DNA from: Sporomusa termitida
Lineage (GTDB): Bacteria; Bacillota; Negativicutes; Sporomusales; Sporomusaceae
DNA length: 64,000 nucleotides
Direction: 5' to 3'
Assembly: GCF_007641255.1 (NCBI RefSeq)
Contig: NZ_CP036259.1
Coordinates: 2,852,001 to 2,916,000 of the forward strand
Shown here: piece after piece, positions 55,557 to 64,000 of the stretch
Layout: each line of letters begins with the position of its first letter
Numbering within the stretch: position 1 is the stretch's first letter
Position numbers and translations under genes: made by a program
Notes under the pieces: generated by a model
What the model was told of the DNA's origin: nothing
The model's input: the letters and a program-made list of their open reading frames with translations, nothing else
Databases searched by the model: none

Positions 55557-57359
55557 TTGTTAATTACAGCAACTTTCTCTGTCGGCGATATGCACTGTCC
55601 GGCCTGTGAAAAAAAGATTGAACAAGCGCTAAAGCGCTTACAAGGAATTACTGTTGTAAAAGCCAGCTATTCACAAAACACCGTTACCATCGAATTTGAC
55701 CCGGCCATCTGCAGCGAAACCCAGATTCATAATACGATCCATGAATGTGGTTATACCGTTAACGGCCAGACCAATGCTAAAAATAAACTGAAAAACTATG
55801 TGGGCATAGCTTGTGTGTTTGGGGCCATTTTTATACTCAGTCAGTTCACAGGCAACTTTGATATGAGTTCACAATTAACAGGCCAGGTTACCTATTTGGT
55901 GATTTTTGTTATTGGCCTCATGACTTCGCTGCATTGTGTCGGCATGTGCGGCGGCCTCATGATGTCCCAGGCAGTTTCTGCCGCGCCTCACAGCAGGCAC
56001 TCCCCTTGCTTACGCTCATTTCGCTATAATGCCGGCAGAATAATCAGCTATACGCTGATTGGCGGCATTGTGGGAGCTCTGGGCTCAGTACTAGCCGTTT
56101 CGATCGGCTTTATGGCCGGAGCCGCAATAATTGCCGGCTTGTTTATGATTGTTATGGGACTCAATCTGACAGGTGTTACGCTCTTTAGACGGTTTCTAAC
56201 CCTGCCCCGGCTGTTTAATTTACCGGTAAAGCCGGCTAACTCTCCTTTTATTGTAGGTTTGGTTAACGGTTTAATGCCCTGTGGTCCCTTGCAAACGATG
56301 CAGCTTTATGCGCTAAGCACCGGCAGTATCCTGCAGGGAGCAACGGCAATGCTGGTCTTCTCACTGGGCACATTGCCGCTGATGCTGTCTTTTGGCACCA
56401 TAACAACTATGCTTAGTAAAGACTCTACCAAAGCAATCCTCAGGTTCAGTGGTGTTCTGGTCATAGTTTTAGGGTTGATCATGACCAACCGGGGTCTTGC
56501 CATTGCCGGCATCAATCCTTCATTCCTAAATAACTATGCCGTAAAAAACACCGGCAATAAGGCCATGCCGGTCAAAGCCGAGCTAAGGAACGGGCAGCAA
56601 ACTATTAAAATAGCGGCAACGAACCAGGGTTATGTGCCCAATGTTGTATATGTGCAGAAAAACCTGCCCTTAAAAATGATCGTTACCGGCGATCAAATCA
56701 ATTCCTGCAACAATGAGCTGATCATTCCATCCCTGCACATAAAAAAGAAGCTGACTGCCGGTGACAACATCATTGAAATGACACCACAAGGCGAAGACCT
56801 AAACTTCAGCTGCTGGATGGGGATGCTGCGCGGGCTGATTAAAGTAGTTGATGATCTCAACAGTATCGATATTTCCCAGCAAAATGTCGTAGTTCCTCCA
56901 GGCAAGAGCTGTTGCTCTACGAATGGCAAATCCCAGTGCTGTGGCAACCGGGAGAGACGCCCCAGCATATACGGTGACGATATCCGCCAGATTCCCACTG
57001 ACCGGCTGCTGAAAAAGGCAGTGGCCGGCGACAACCGGCAAACAGTACATATCGCGGGAATTGGTTATGAGCTGGAGCCCTTAATTATCGTTATCAGTAA
57101 AGAGATACCGGCGCAAGTGCTGATCAATTTTGCACAATTCGATACCCCCCAAGGTAAATGGGAGATTGTAGCCTTTGACCGGAAAAAAGTTATTCAAACC
57201 TTTAGCGGCACCAAAGGTGTCTATGAATTAGAGCTTCCGCCCCAGCCGCCGGGAACCCTGGGTATTTACCACCAGGGAAATATTGTCGGTGTAGTTGAAG
57301 TAGTGGAAAATGCAGCTGATGCTGATCCGGCAAAAATCCTGGCAAAATTATTGCAGTAG
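55557..57359 (+). CDS. HMA + UreH/TauE-like + cupredoxin-like membrane protein
   Basis: 600 residues, TTG start behind GGTGAGG. Residues 1-70 are an HMA metal-binding domain (GDMHCPACEKKIEQALKRL, with Cys14 and Cys17). Residues about 100-320 form the membrane domain related to sulfite-export/UreH proteins (TSLHCVGMCGGLMMSQ, GRIISYTLIGGIVGALGS, VGLVNGLMPCGPLQTMQLYA). About 340-450 is a cupredoxin-like domain (IKIAATNQGYVP, CNNELIIPS, FSCWMGML). A Cys-rich patch (KSCCSTNGKSQCC) and a second beta domain end it. Copper or other metal export/maturation is inferred. Confidence 0.88.
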   Translation: MLITATFSVGDMHCPACEKKIEQALKRLQGITVVKASYSQNTVTIEFDPAICSETQIHNTIHECGYTVNGQTNAKNKLKNYVGIACVFGAIFILSQFTGNFDMSSQLTGQVTYLVIFVIGLMTSLHCVGMCGGLMMSQAVSAAPHSRHSPCLRSFRYNAGRIISYTLIGGIVGALGSVLAVSIGFMAGAAIIAGLFMIVMGLNLTGVTLFRRFLTLPRLFNLPVKPANSPFIVGLVNGLMPCGPLQTMQLYALSTGSILQGATAMLVFSLGTLPLMLSFGTITTMLSKDSTKAILRFSGVLVIVLGLIMTNRGLAIAGINPSFLNNYAVKNTGNKAMPVKAELRNGQQTIKIAATNQGYVPNVVYVQKNLPLKMIVTGDQINSCNNELIIPSLHIKKKLTAGDNIIEMTPQGEDLNFSCWMGMLRGLIKVVDDLNSIDISQQNVVVPPGKSCCSTNGKSQCCGNRERRPSIYGDDIRQIPTDRLLKKAVAGDNRQTVHIAGIGYELEPLIIVISKEIPAQVLINFAQFDTPQGKWEIVAFDRKKVIQTFSGTKGVYELELPPQPPGTLGIYHQGNIVGVVEVVENAADADPAKILAKLLQ

Positions 57360-57412
57360 CAGCCTCCCTTTACAGCCCGCGAGACACTTTCGTAAGTTCC
57401 CGCCGTTCACCG

Positions 57413-57479
57413 GCGCCTGCTATAAAAACAATCCCGGCACTTCACCTCTGAATTGTCGGGATGTTTTTATAGCAGGCGC
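57413..57479. terminator. Bidirectional terminator
   Basis: Perfect 18-bp outer arms (57413-57430 and 57462-57479), continuing inward as ATCCCG/CGGGAT. It lies between the convergent HMA/UreH gene and the aminotransferase gene. Confidence 0.8.
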
Positions 57480-57483
57480 TTTA

Positions 57484-58893
57484 CTATTTCTTTACCAACG
57501 ACCCCAGAATCGTTTTACTGCTGGCAATTACCATATCGCCAAAACTTTTGTTCTTGGCGCAGATTACGTCCAGGGCCGCCAGTAATTTGTCAAGTTGTTC
57601 ATAAGTTACCGTAAGCGGCGGTTCTAAACGAATTACATTGGGATTATTCAAGGTATATGCTGTTATGATCTGATGGTTGTTCAGGAGTTCTCCGGCTACC
57701 ATTGCGCCCAGATATTCGCCGGCTAGTTTTCCCACGGCGCCGCCGGTCAGTTTGTTGAGAAGCCCCTTCTCCGGCTGGGCAAACTCCATGCCAATGATCA
57801 GCCCTTGCCCGCGAACCTCTTTCAGAAACGGATATTTCGCCTGCAGCTGCCGCAATTTGCCTAGGAGATATTCGCCCTTTTCCGCAGCCTGACGGGCCAG
57901 ATCGTCCCGGAAGAGAACTGACAAAGTGGCAATACCAGCCGCTGCCGCCCGGGTATTCCCGCCAAAAGTCGAGGTGTGCAGCGTAGCTTTTTCCGTGCTG
58001 CCGTAAGCTTTCTTCCAGATTTTTTCGGTAGTCGTATAGGCCGCAAGCGGCATGATCCCGCCGCCAAAAGATTTGGACAGGCACAAAATATCCGGCGCAA
58101 TTCCCGCCAGTTCGCAGGCAAACAATTTGCCGGTACGCCCGAATCCGGTCTGGATTTCATCGACAATCAGCAAGGTATGATATTTCGTACAAATATCCCT
58201 GACTTCTTTCAGGTACCCTGCCGGCGGGACAATGATCCCCCCCTCTCCCTGAATCGGTTCTACGATAAAGGCCGCTGCCGCATTGGCCGACAAAATATTT
58301 TCAAGGGCCTGGGCATCCCCAAAAGGAATAAAAACTACATCAGGCAGTAACGGGGCAAATGGCTTCCTGTATTTCTCCCGCCCCGTAACGGACAGGGCGC
58401 CAAAGGATTTGCCATGAAAAGAGCCTTCACAGGAAATGATTTTGGTTCTGCCGGTGGCGGCCCGGGCCAGCTTTAAAGCCCCTTCCACGGCTTCGGCACC
58501 ACTGTTGCCAAAAAATGAGTATTGCAGCTCGCCGGGAGTAAATAAGGCTAAATTCCGGGCTAACGCCCCGGCAATCGGATTGGGGGCAGCCTGAATCAGA
58601 TTCGGCAGTTCTTTTACGGCCTCTACTGCGGCCTCGATTTCCGGGTGGTTATGTCCCAGGTTCAGAGCGCCATAGCCGCCTAAGAAATCCAGGTATTCAT
58701 TATTTTCCCGATCCCAGATTGTTGTCCCGGCGGCTCTGACAAAACTTTTGTCAAAGTTTAAAAGCCCCATAAGATTTACTAAATCCGGATTTATAAAGTG
58801 CCGGTGGTTATCCCGGTTTTGTTCCCGGGATAGCGCCATTGCCTCTTTAAGCTCTATAAAATCCGGCATTACTTCTTTTATGTTTCTGGCCAT
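57484..58893 (-). CDS. Class III aminotransferase (putrescine/ornithine type)
   Basis: 469 residues. PLP enzyme with the class III signature: FLGGYGALNLGHNHPEIEAA, SFFGNSGAEAVEGALKLAR, LIVDEIQTGFGRTGKLFACE and Lys274 in LCLSKSFGGGI, which forms the Schiff base. The N-terminal layout (DFIELKEAMALSREQNRDN) fits putrescine aminotransferase-like proteins. The actual substrate cannot be fixed from sequence. The gene is monocistronic, 320 bases from the next gene upstream. That gap (58894-59217) contains hairpins but no clear gene. Confidence 0.9.
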   Translation of the reverse strand: MARNIKEVMPDFIELKEAMALSREQNRDNHRHFINPDLVNLMGLLNFDKSFVRAAGTTIWDRENNEYLDFLGGYGALNLGHNHPEIEAAVEAVKELPNLIQAAPNPIAGALARNLALFTPGELQYSFFGNSGAEAVEGALKLARAATGRTKIISCEGSFHGKSFGALSVTGREKYRKPFAPLLPDVVFIPFGDAQALENILSANAAAAFIVEPIQGEGGIIVPPAGYLKEVRDICTKYHTLLIVDEIQTGFGRTGKLFACELAGIAPDILCLSKSFGGGIMPLAAYTTTEKIWKKAYGSTEKATLHTSTFGGNTRAAAAGIATLSVLFRDDLARQAAEKGEYLLGKLRQLQAKYPFLKEVRGQGLIIGMEFAQPEKGLLNKLTGGAVGKLAGEYLGAMVAGELLNNHQIITAYTLNNPNVIRLEPPLTVTYEQLDKLLAALDVICAKNKSFGDMVIASSKTILGSLVKK

Positions 58894-59059
58894 TTTGTAT
58901 CCCTCCGCAACTTAGATAGCGTTGTAAACAATTTATTATGTAATAACTTCCCTGTATTGAGGGCAATTACCTGCAATCAGACCGGCAAAATTAGTGCCTT
59001 ATAGATCATTATGGCATAATTTGCCCTTCGGTAAACGTCTGTACATATCTGACAATAAA

Positions 59060-59191
59060 TAAACTGGCACCTGCAGCTCAGGATGCCAGTTTATCTTATC
59101 GACGAGTTAATACTCCCGCCTCTATAGGCGGCGCCAGTTCAGGTGGAGTTGACTCTCCACCTGCCCCCCGAAGTTTCAGCTTTGCTGAAAC
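59060..59191. other. Cluster of hairpins upstream of the aminotransferase gene
   Basis: Three inverted repeats: TAAACTGGCA/TGCCAGTTTA (59060-59093) likely terminating the minus-strand gene at 59218; CAGGTGGAG/CTCCACCTG (59140-59163); GTTTCAGC/GCTGAAAC (59173-59191). No coding frame is evident. Confidence 0.5.
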
Positions 59192-59217
59192 GAGTTCACT
59201 CCCTTATGCCGATAGAT

Positions 59218-59481
59218 TTATAGTTTTCTCATCGTTGGTACTGGGTGATCGGACAATAAGCCGATTTCTTGCGCAATTGCAGCCATCTTCTTAATAATCG
59301 CTATGATTTCGCGCTGCTCCATGCCGGAATCGCGCATAGACCTGCAAGCCTTTTGTAAACTTTCCGCAATCAGCTGTAAATCAGTATCTATGTCTTTCGT
59401 AACCGCAGGGTGTGTGGCATTTTCCCTGCCGCCCTTGGCCAGAAGGCATTTCTGCTGGTTATCCTTCGCATCGTTTTGCAC
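59218..59481 (-). CDS. Small protein of the 53/59-kb paralog pair
   Basis: 87 residues from GTG 59481, behind GAGGTGGATGAA; a longer start at 59634 lacks a ribosome site. The middle is charged and helical (DTDLQLIAESLQKACRSM), the end MEQREIIAIIKKMAAIAQEI then GLLSDHPVPTMRKL. The end resembles the 65-residue protein at 53432-53629. The family is not recognised. The upstream gap (59482-59779) holds no clear gene. Confidence 0.55.
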   Translation of the reverse strand: MQNDAKDNQQKCLLAKGGRENATHPAVTKDIDTDLQLIAESLQKACRSMRDSGMEQREIIAIIKKMAAIAQEIGLLSDHPVPTMRKL

Positions 59482-59779
59482 TTCATCCACCTCGATTTTA
59501 TATAACAACATATGAAACTCATGAGCTAAGAATATTTGTTTGAGAGTTCGAATAACAAAATATTCATTGGGAAGGCAGAAGATTTTCAGGTACGAACCCA
59601 GAAAATTTGCTCTCTTTATCATTGGTGCTACCAATAGCTTAGCGTATTTTACATTAAATTCACATAAAATTAATAACTTGTCATATTACAAAAACATTAC
59701 AAAACCACTATTTTACTACAATGATGTTAAAACCCAAACCACAGGATCCTCTAGGGCCTATGCACACTGCTCTGCTGTT

Positions 59780-59935
59780 TTATTTAATTTTGCCAAGTTC
59801 CTCATTAAGCGCGAATCTTTTATCATTTAAGGCGAAAGTAATGAGCAGACCCAGCAGCAGGATTACTGCTGCCGAGACAAAGAGGAAAGCCGGCAGATAT
59901 GCACCGATGGCTTTCCTCGTTTGGGGATCTCCGAG
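59780..59935 (-). pseudogene. C-terminal remnant of an MFS transporter
   Basis: Directly after the fhs stop, one minus-strand frame reads GDPQTRKAIGAYLPAFLFVSAA then VILLLGLLITFALNDKRF and NEELGKIK, ending at a TAA at 59780. This is the last membrane helix and tail of a major-facilitator protein (oxalate/formate-antiporter-like). The rest of the gene is absent because fhs begins there. It is a 3-prime fragment left after a deletion or recombination. Confidence 0.6.
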
Positions 59936-59937
59936 GA

Positions 59938-61605
59938 TTAAAACAAACCAACAATTTTCCCGTTATTGTCAATATCCATTTTGACGGCCGAAGGTTCCTT
60001 AGGCAAACCGGGCATAGTCATAATCTCGCCGGTAATAGCCACTAAAAAGCCGGCGCCAGCCGCTACCCTTATTTCGCGGACGGTAAGCGTAAATCCGGTC
60101 GGACGGCCAATCTTAGTCAGATCATCACTCAGCGAATATTGGGTTTTAGCCATACAAACAGGCGTTTTATCAAAACCCATGGCCGTCAGTTCCTGGATGG
60201 TTTTTTCGGCTGCAGTTGTATAGGTTACCCCATCAGCCCCATAGATTTTTGTGGCTATCGCCGCAATTTTATCTTTAATCGGTGCCTTTTCATCATAGGC
60301 GAAAGTAAAGTTATTCGCTTTTTCACAAGCAGCCAATACCTTGTCGGCAAGAACCTGGCCGCCAAGGCTGCCTTTCGCCCAAACCTCAGACAGTGCCACT
60401 TCAGCCCCCATTGCCTTACATTGTTCCTCCACAAAATTCAGTTCTTTATCCGTATCTGTGGGAAAAGCATTAATAGCGACAACAGCCGGCAGCCCAAACT
60501 GCTGGATGTTTTCAATATGCTTGGTAAGATTGGCAAGCCCTTTTTCCAGTGCCGCCATATTCTCGCCGGCCAGCTGGTTCTTGGGAACGCCGCCATGCAT
60601 CTTGAGAGCGCGCACGGTGGCTACTATAACAACCGCACTCGGCTGAAAACCGGCAAAACGGCACTTGATATCAATAAATTTTTCTGCCCCCAGATCAGCA
60701 CCGAAACCGGCCTCGGTCACGCAGTAATCAGCCAGCTTCAGGGCATATTTAGTTGCCGATATACTATTGCAGCCATGGGCAATATTGGCAAACGGCCCGC
60801 CATGAACGAAAGCCGGCGTGTTTTCCAGGGTCTGCACAAGATTTGGTTTAATCGCATCTTTAAATAACAGGGTCAGGGCGCCGGTTACTTTCAAGTCATT
60901 GGGCGTGACAGGCTTGCCGTCATAGGTGTAAGCGACAATAATCCGGCCAATGCGCGCCTTCATGTCATCAAGGTCATTGGCAAGACAGAGAATTGCCATC
61001 ATTTCCGAAGCAACGGTAATATCAAAGCCGTTTTCCCGGGGCACGCCGTTGGCCTTACCGCCAAGGCCGCAGACAATAGCCCGCAGAGCCCGTTCGTTAA
61101 GGTCAAGTACCCGCCGCCAGGTAATGCGGCGGGAATCAATGCCCAGCGCATTGCCATGGTGAAGGTGGTTGTCAAGAATAGCCGCTAACAAGTTGTGGGC
61201 CGTGGTAATTGCATGAAAATCACCGGTAAAGTGAAGATTAATATCTTCCATCGGCACAACCTGGGCATAGCCGCCGCCGGCAGCGCCGCCTTTTACGCCA
61301 AAACAAGGTCCCAGCGACGGCTCACGCAAGGCAATTACTACTGTCTTGCCCTGCCGGCGCAAAGAATCGCCCAACCCAACAGTCGTCGTTGTTTTTCCTT
61401 CACCGGCCGGCGTAGGATTAATTGCAGAAACTAAAATCAGTTTGCCATTAGGCCGGTCATGAATCCGTTCCCAGGTATTAAGAGAAACTTTGGCTTTGTA
61501 GTTGCCGTAGAGTTCCAATTCTTGGGCCGGAATCGCTAATTCTGCAGCTACTTCTACAATCGGCTTCATCAAGGCTTCCTGGGCAATTTCCACATCACTT
61601 TTCAC
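59938..61605 (-). CDS. fhs: Formate-tetrahydrofolate ligase
   Basis: 555 residues, GTG start behind GGGGGTAT. Diagnostic segments: [21 protein letters not shown] (ATP P-loop), [55 protein letters not shown], and [19 protein letters not shown]. It activates formate with ATP to 10-formyl-THF, the entry step of the methyl branch in acetogens and a purine-supply step elsewhere. Length is normal. It feeds the THF pool used by the methyltransferase at 54441-55244. Confidence 0.99.
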   Translation of the reverse strand: MKSDVEIAQEALMKPIVEVAAELAIPAQELELYGNYKAKVSLNTWERIHDRPNGKLILVSAINPTPAGEGKTTTTVGLGDSLRRQGKTVVIALREPSLGPCFGVKGGAAGGGYAQVVPMEDINLHFTGDFHAITTAHNLLAAILDNHLHHGNALGIDSRRITWRRVLDLNERALRAIVCGLGGKANGVPRENGFDITVASEMMAILCLANDLDDMKARIGRIIVAYTYDGKPVTPNDLKVTGALTLLFKDAIKPNLVQTLENTPAFVHGGPFANIAHGCNSISATKYALKLADYCVTEAGFGADLGAEKFIDIKCRFAGFQPSAVVIVATVRALKMHGGVPKNQLAGENMAALEKGLANLTKHIENIQQFGLPAVVAINAFPTDTDKELNFVEEQCKAMGAEVALSEVWAKGSLGGQVLADKVLAACEKANNFTFAYDEKAPIKDKIAAIATKIYGADGVTYTTAAEKTIQELTAMGFDKTPVCMAKTQYSLSDDLTKIGRPTGFTLTVREIRVAAGAGFLVAITGEIMTMPGLPKEPSAVKMDIDNNGKIVGLF

Positions 61606-61643
61606 AAATATACCCCCTAAAATGCGCTATTCCTTATTACCGA

Positions 61644-61817
61644 TTAATGCTGCGGCTCTGCCGCCTGAGCCAGTTCTGTATTTGAGCCGTGAATTCCGCA
61701 GACCGGGCAAACCCAGGTTTGCACTCTTAACAGTACTTCCTTGTCTTCAAAACAGTACTTAACCGTACTGTATTTTGAAGTCTTTTCATCATGTTCACAC
61801 CACAAAGACAGATTCAT
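61644..61817 (-). CDS. Small zinc-ribbon-like protein
   Basis: 57 residues from ATG 61817, behind AAGGAGG. A CPVCGIHG motif and the earlier Cys in LWCEHDEKT suggest one metal-binding site. The rest is polar, with a hydrophobic strand VLLRVQTWV. It is 38 bases upstream of fhs. No known family. Probably a genuine short gene by ribosome site and spacing. Confidence 0.6.
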   Translation of the reverse strand: MNLSLWCEHDEKTSKYSTVKYCFEDKEVLLRVQTWVCPVCGIHGSNTELAQAAEPQH

Positions 61818-61943
61818 AATTGGTCCTCCTTTTTTTATAGTACCAATGCCAGGCAAAGCTCAGGCGATCCTGATTAATTCTATATTAATTCATTAATCAT
61901 TAAATTCGCATAAAACAAACAACTTCTGCATTACAAAAACATA

Positions 61944-61979
61944 AAAAATCCCACCAGTTATTTTACTGATGGGATTTTT
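61944..61979. terminator. Terminator between the response regulator and the zinc-ribbon gene
   Basis: AAAAATCCCACCAGT / ACTGATGGGATTTTT stem (one mismatch), overlapping the response-regulator stop. T runs occur in both directions. Confidence 0.7.
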
Positions 61980-62679
61980 CCCCTTCCATATTCGGAACCA
62001 TATAACCAACGCCCGGGTAGGTTACAATAAAACCCCCGTCAATGTCCACACTCTTAATCTTCTGGCGAATCCTGGCGATGGCTACCCGCAAATATTCCAC
62101 ATCATCGCGGTACTCGCTGCCCCACACATCCGTAAGCAGCTGCTCATGCGTCAATACCTTACCCGCATTAGCCATTAATAACGAAAATAGATTATATTCT
62201 GTTTCCGTCAGCCTTAGCTCCCGGTCTCCGGCCCAGGCCCGCCGCTGGGCCAGATTAACAGTAACCTCGCCGTTTTTAATTTCACTGGTCATATAATTGT
62301 TCTCCACCCTGCCGGCAGAACGCCGCAGAACAGCCTTCACCCTGGCAAACAGCTCCTCCAGCGAAAACGGTTTGGTAAGATAATCATCAGCGCCCATGTT
62401 AAGGCCCTGTACTTTATCGGTCGCATGACCACGGGCAGTCAGAATAATCACCGGCACATTGGTAAACGTGCGCAGCCGGTTCAGCACCGCCAGGCCATCC
62501 AGTCCGGGCATCATGAGATCCAGCAGAATAAGCTCCGGGTCCAGCAGATCAAACTTCGCCAGCGCGTCGGCGCCATTCTGGAATATATGGGGCTCATAGC
62601 CCAGTGACTTAAGGTTGGCTGAGATAAAGCGCAATATTTTGGGCTCATCATCAATAATAAATATTCTACACTTTTTCAT
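61963..62679 (-). CDS. OmpR/KdpE-family response regulator
   Basis: 238 residues from ATG 62679; the longer frame start at 62754 lies inside the kinase gene. Receiver domain: acidic pair Asp10-Asp11 in IFIIDDEPK, phospho-acceptor Asp54 in LILLDLMMPG, Lys103 in DYLTKPFS. Winged-helix output domain: LRLTETEYNLFSLLM, DDVEYLRVAIARIRQKI and GGFIVTYPGVGYM. Its start overlaps the end of the kinase gene by 14 bases, so the two are translated as a pair. Target genes unknown. Confidence 0.95.
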   Translation of the reverse strand: MKKCRIFIIDDEPKILRFISANLKSLGYEPHIFQNGADALAKFDLLDPELILLDLMMPGLDGLAVLNRLRTFTNVPVIILTARGHATDKVQGLNMGADDYLTKPFSLEELFARVKAVLRRSAGRVENNYMTSEIKNGEVTVNLAQRRAWAGDRELRLTETEYNLFSLLMANAGKVLTHEQLLTDVWGSEYRDDVEYLRVAIARIRQKIKSVDIDGGFIVTYPGVGYMVPNMEGEKSHQ

Positions 62680-64000
62680 AGTTACCACCACTGCCTCTGT
62701 ATTTGGGTATGGAAACAGTAAAGACACTGCCGGTTCCTTCACTGCTTGCAACACTTATCCGGCCCTGATGGGCATCAACAATCCCCTTGCAGATCGCCAG
62801 TCCTAGACCTGTACCGCCGCTGGGACGTTCGCGGCTGGTGTCAACACAATAAAAACGGTCAAATACTTTTGTCAGGTGCTTGTCACTGATCCCGATTCCA
62901 TTGTCGGCTACACTGATATGAACATAATGTTCGTCACAATTGGCTGTAATTTTAATATGCGGACTGCGTACATTATAACGAATGGCATTAGTAAACAGAT
63001 TTGACAGAACCTGCCCCAGTCGAACCCGGTCACCATAAAGCAACGGCAGGCTTTCGGCCACCGTTGATTCAATCTTCACACCGCTGGTAAAGTGTTTGGG
63101 CAGCTTTCTGACAGCATGCTCAACAACATCGCTCGGCCGTACCGGCTCCCGGTCCAGGCTGATCGCTTTCGCGTCAATGCGGGAAATGTCCAGCCAGTCA
63201 TTAACCAGCTCCTGAATGCGGCCAATATCCTCATGGATTCCGGTGAGCATTTCCTGTTTGAAAGCCTCATCCCAGTCAGTGTCTACCCGCAGCAAGGTTT
63301 CCACACTGCCCTTTATACTTGTTATCGGGGTCTTGAATTCATGGGAAACCATTGAGAGCAAATCACTTTTGAGCTTATCAACCTCGTGTTCCTTGGTAAT
63401 ATCCCGCCAGACAAGCCCCTTGCCAATGATATGATGTTCATCATCCGTAACCGGAAAAGCGGACAGCATGATGTGCCGCTGAGTATCGCCATAATTAATC
63501 TTAAACCGGAAGATGCCGTTGCCCTGCCTCACTTGCTCAAAAATCTGCCGGTCCGAATCCGCCAGCCGACCGGCAATAGCCTCAAAGATATGCGATTCTG
63601 ACAACCCCCGCATCTTGTCACGGGGTATATTCAGCAGTTTGGCCATCCGGCCATTCGCATACACGACTTCGCGCTTTTTATCAATCAGGGTAATTGCATC
63701 ATACATACTCTCCAGTACGGCTTTTAAAACTGCATGATTTTGTTGCAGCGTCAGAGATAACATTTCCTTTTGAATAATGATTCCCGCCGAGTGTGACAGG
63801 GTTTGCAGAAACTGGCAGTCTGCCTCGCTGAGGGGTGAATTAGACACCACCAGATGGCCAAAAGTGGTATTGCCTGACCGGATAGGCTGTACATAATACC
63901 GGTGCACATTGTCCTGTCTGATTCTGCCACCGGTTTCGTTATCCTCGCCTCTCATCATATCTTCATAAGCTCCCAGCAAAGAAAACACCGGCTTGGTGAG
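62666..64000 (-). CDS. Sensor histidine kinase, partial at window edge
   Basis: At least 444 residues; the N-terminus lies beyond the window. A GAF-like segment (PIRSGNTTFGHLVVSNSPLSE) is followed by a PAS domain (VLESMYDAITLIDKKREVVYA), then the dimerisation helix with the phospho-acceptor His in SMVSHEFKTPITSIKGSVE, and the ATP lid with NLFTNAIRYN, VADNGIGIS and GTGLGLAICKGIV. No membrane segment is seen in the visible part. It likely phosphorylates the adjacent response regulator. Confidence 0.93.
   Translation of the reverse strand, partial: LTKPVFSLLGAYEDMMRGEDNETGGRIRQDNVHRYYVQPIRSGNTTFGHLVVSNSPLSEADCQFLQTLSHSAGIIIQKEMLSLTLQQNHAVLKAVLESMYDAITLIDKKREVVYANGRMAKLLNIPRDKMRGLSESHIFEAIAGRLADSDRQIFEQVRQGNGIFRFKINYGDTQRHIMLSAFPVTDDEHHIIGKGLVWRDITKEHEVDKLKSDLLSMVSHEFKTPITSIKGSVETLLRVDTDWDEAFKQEMLTGIHEDIGRIQELVNDWLDISRIDAKAISLDREPVRPSDVVEHAVRKLPKHFTSGVKIESTVAESLPLLYGDRVRLGQVLSNLFTNAIRYNVRSPHIKITANCDEHYVHISVADNGIGISDKHLTKVFDRFYCVDTSRERPSGGTGLGLAICKGIVDAHQGRISVASSEGTGSVFTVSIPKYRGSGGNYEKV

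Noticed and set aside
61606-61643. THF riboswitch before fhs
   Set aside because: Only 38 bases separate fhs from the upstream gene, too few for an aptamer, and no conserved THF-aptamer blocks are seen.

Overview
The window looks like a chromosomal segment of a diderm Firmicute (class Negativicutes, probably an acetogenic Sporomusa-type anaerobe). The gatC-gatA-gatB, ligA and pcrA block and the strong AGGAGG ribosome sites are Firmicutes-like. The window also carries a TonB-dependent outer-membrane receptor joined to an autotransporter, two cobalamin riboswitches, formate-tetrahydrofolate ligase, a methyl-THF:corrinoid methyltransferase with its corrinoid protein, and a corrinoid-activating ferredoxin. 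The genus assignment is inference.

Layout. 1-3.5 kb: edge of a prophage on the minus strand (Fe-S nuclease, VRR-NUC nuclease, SNF2-type helicase, small genes, sigma-like regulator) with tightly overlapping genes. 3.6-5.3 kb: a palindromic MITE-like element, a zinc-finger protein, an XRE repressor with repeated operator-like sites, and two unknown genes. 5.3-9.8 kb: an unusual minus-strand island with a papain-like protease, a coiled-coil DUF2325 protein, a CHAT-like protein, small coiled-coil genes and at least two broken genes. 10-18.7 kb: a beta-propeller gene and a giant autotransporter/TonB-receptor fusion preceded by a cobalamin riboswitch, with a second apparently orphan cobalamin riboswitch upstream. 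18-23.5 kb: two paralogous XRE regulators (one behind a long structured leader), a SWIM protein, a UvrX-like polymerase with a YolD-like partner, and an Mrr-type nuclease.

23.8-36.3 kb is housekeeping: rlmD, a Lon-like protease, a CPBP protease, and pcrA-ligA-gatC-gatA-gatB in one direction. 36.4-39 kb is a selenium-type cluster (DUF3343, TusA-like, YedE) with a divergent LysR regulator. 39.2-41.3 kb holds a radical-SAM/DUF4130 pair of the DNA-repair type. 41.7-43.4 kb is a K+/H+ antiporter pair (khtT-khtU). 43.5-45.8 kb pairs a tandem P-II-like protein with two DUF1538 membrane proteins. 45.9-50.1 kb has a divergent polysaccharide deacetylase, a chemoreceptor, a STAS protein and YajQ. 50.3-55.2 kb is a corrinoid methyl-transfer block. 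55.5-62 kb has an HMA/UreH/cupredoxin metal-handling protein, an aminotransferase, fhs and an MFS remnant. The end is a two-component system cut by the window edge.

The common thread is corrinoid and one-carbon metabolism: B12-controlled uptake at the outer membrane, corrinoid methyl transfer, reductive reactivation of the corrinoid protein, and fhs feeding the methyl branch. Most unusual are the two-barrel fusion protein, the protease/CHAT-like island, and a sigma-like gene placed directly behind an intrinsic terminator. Several genes are broken by single-base indels in homopolymers, so sequencing error should be excluded before calling them pseudogenes.
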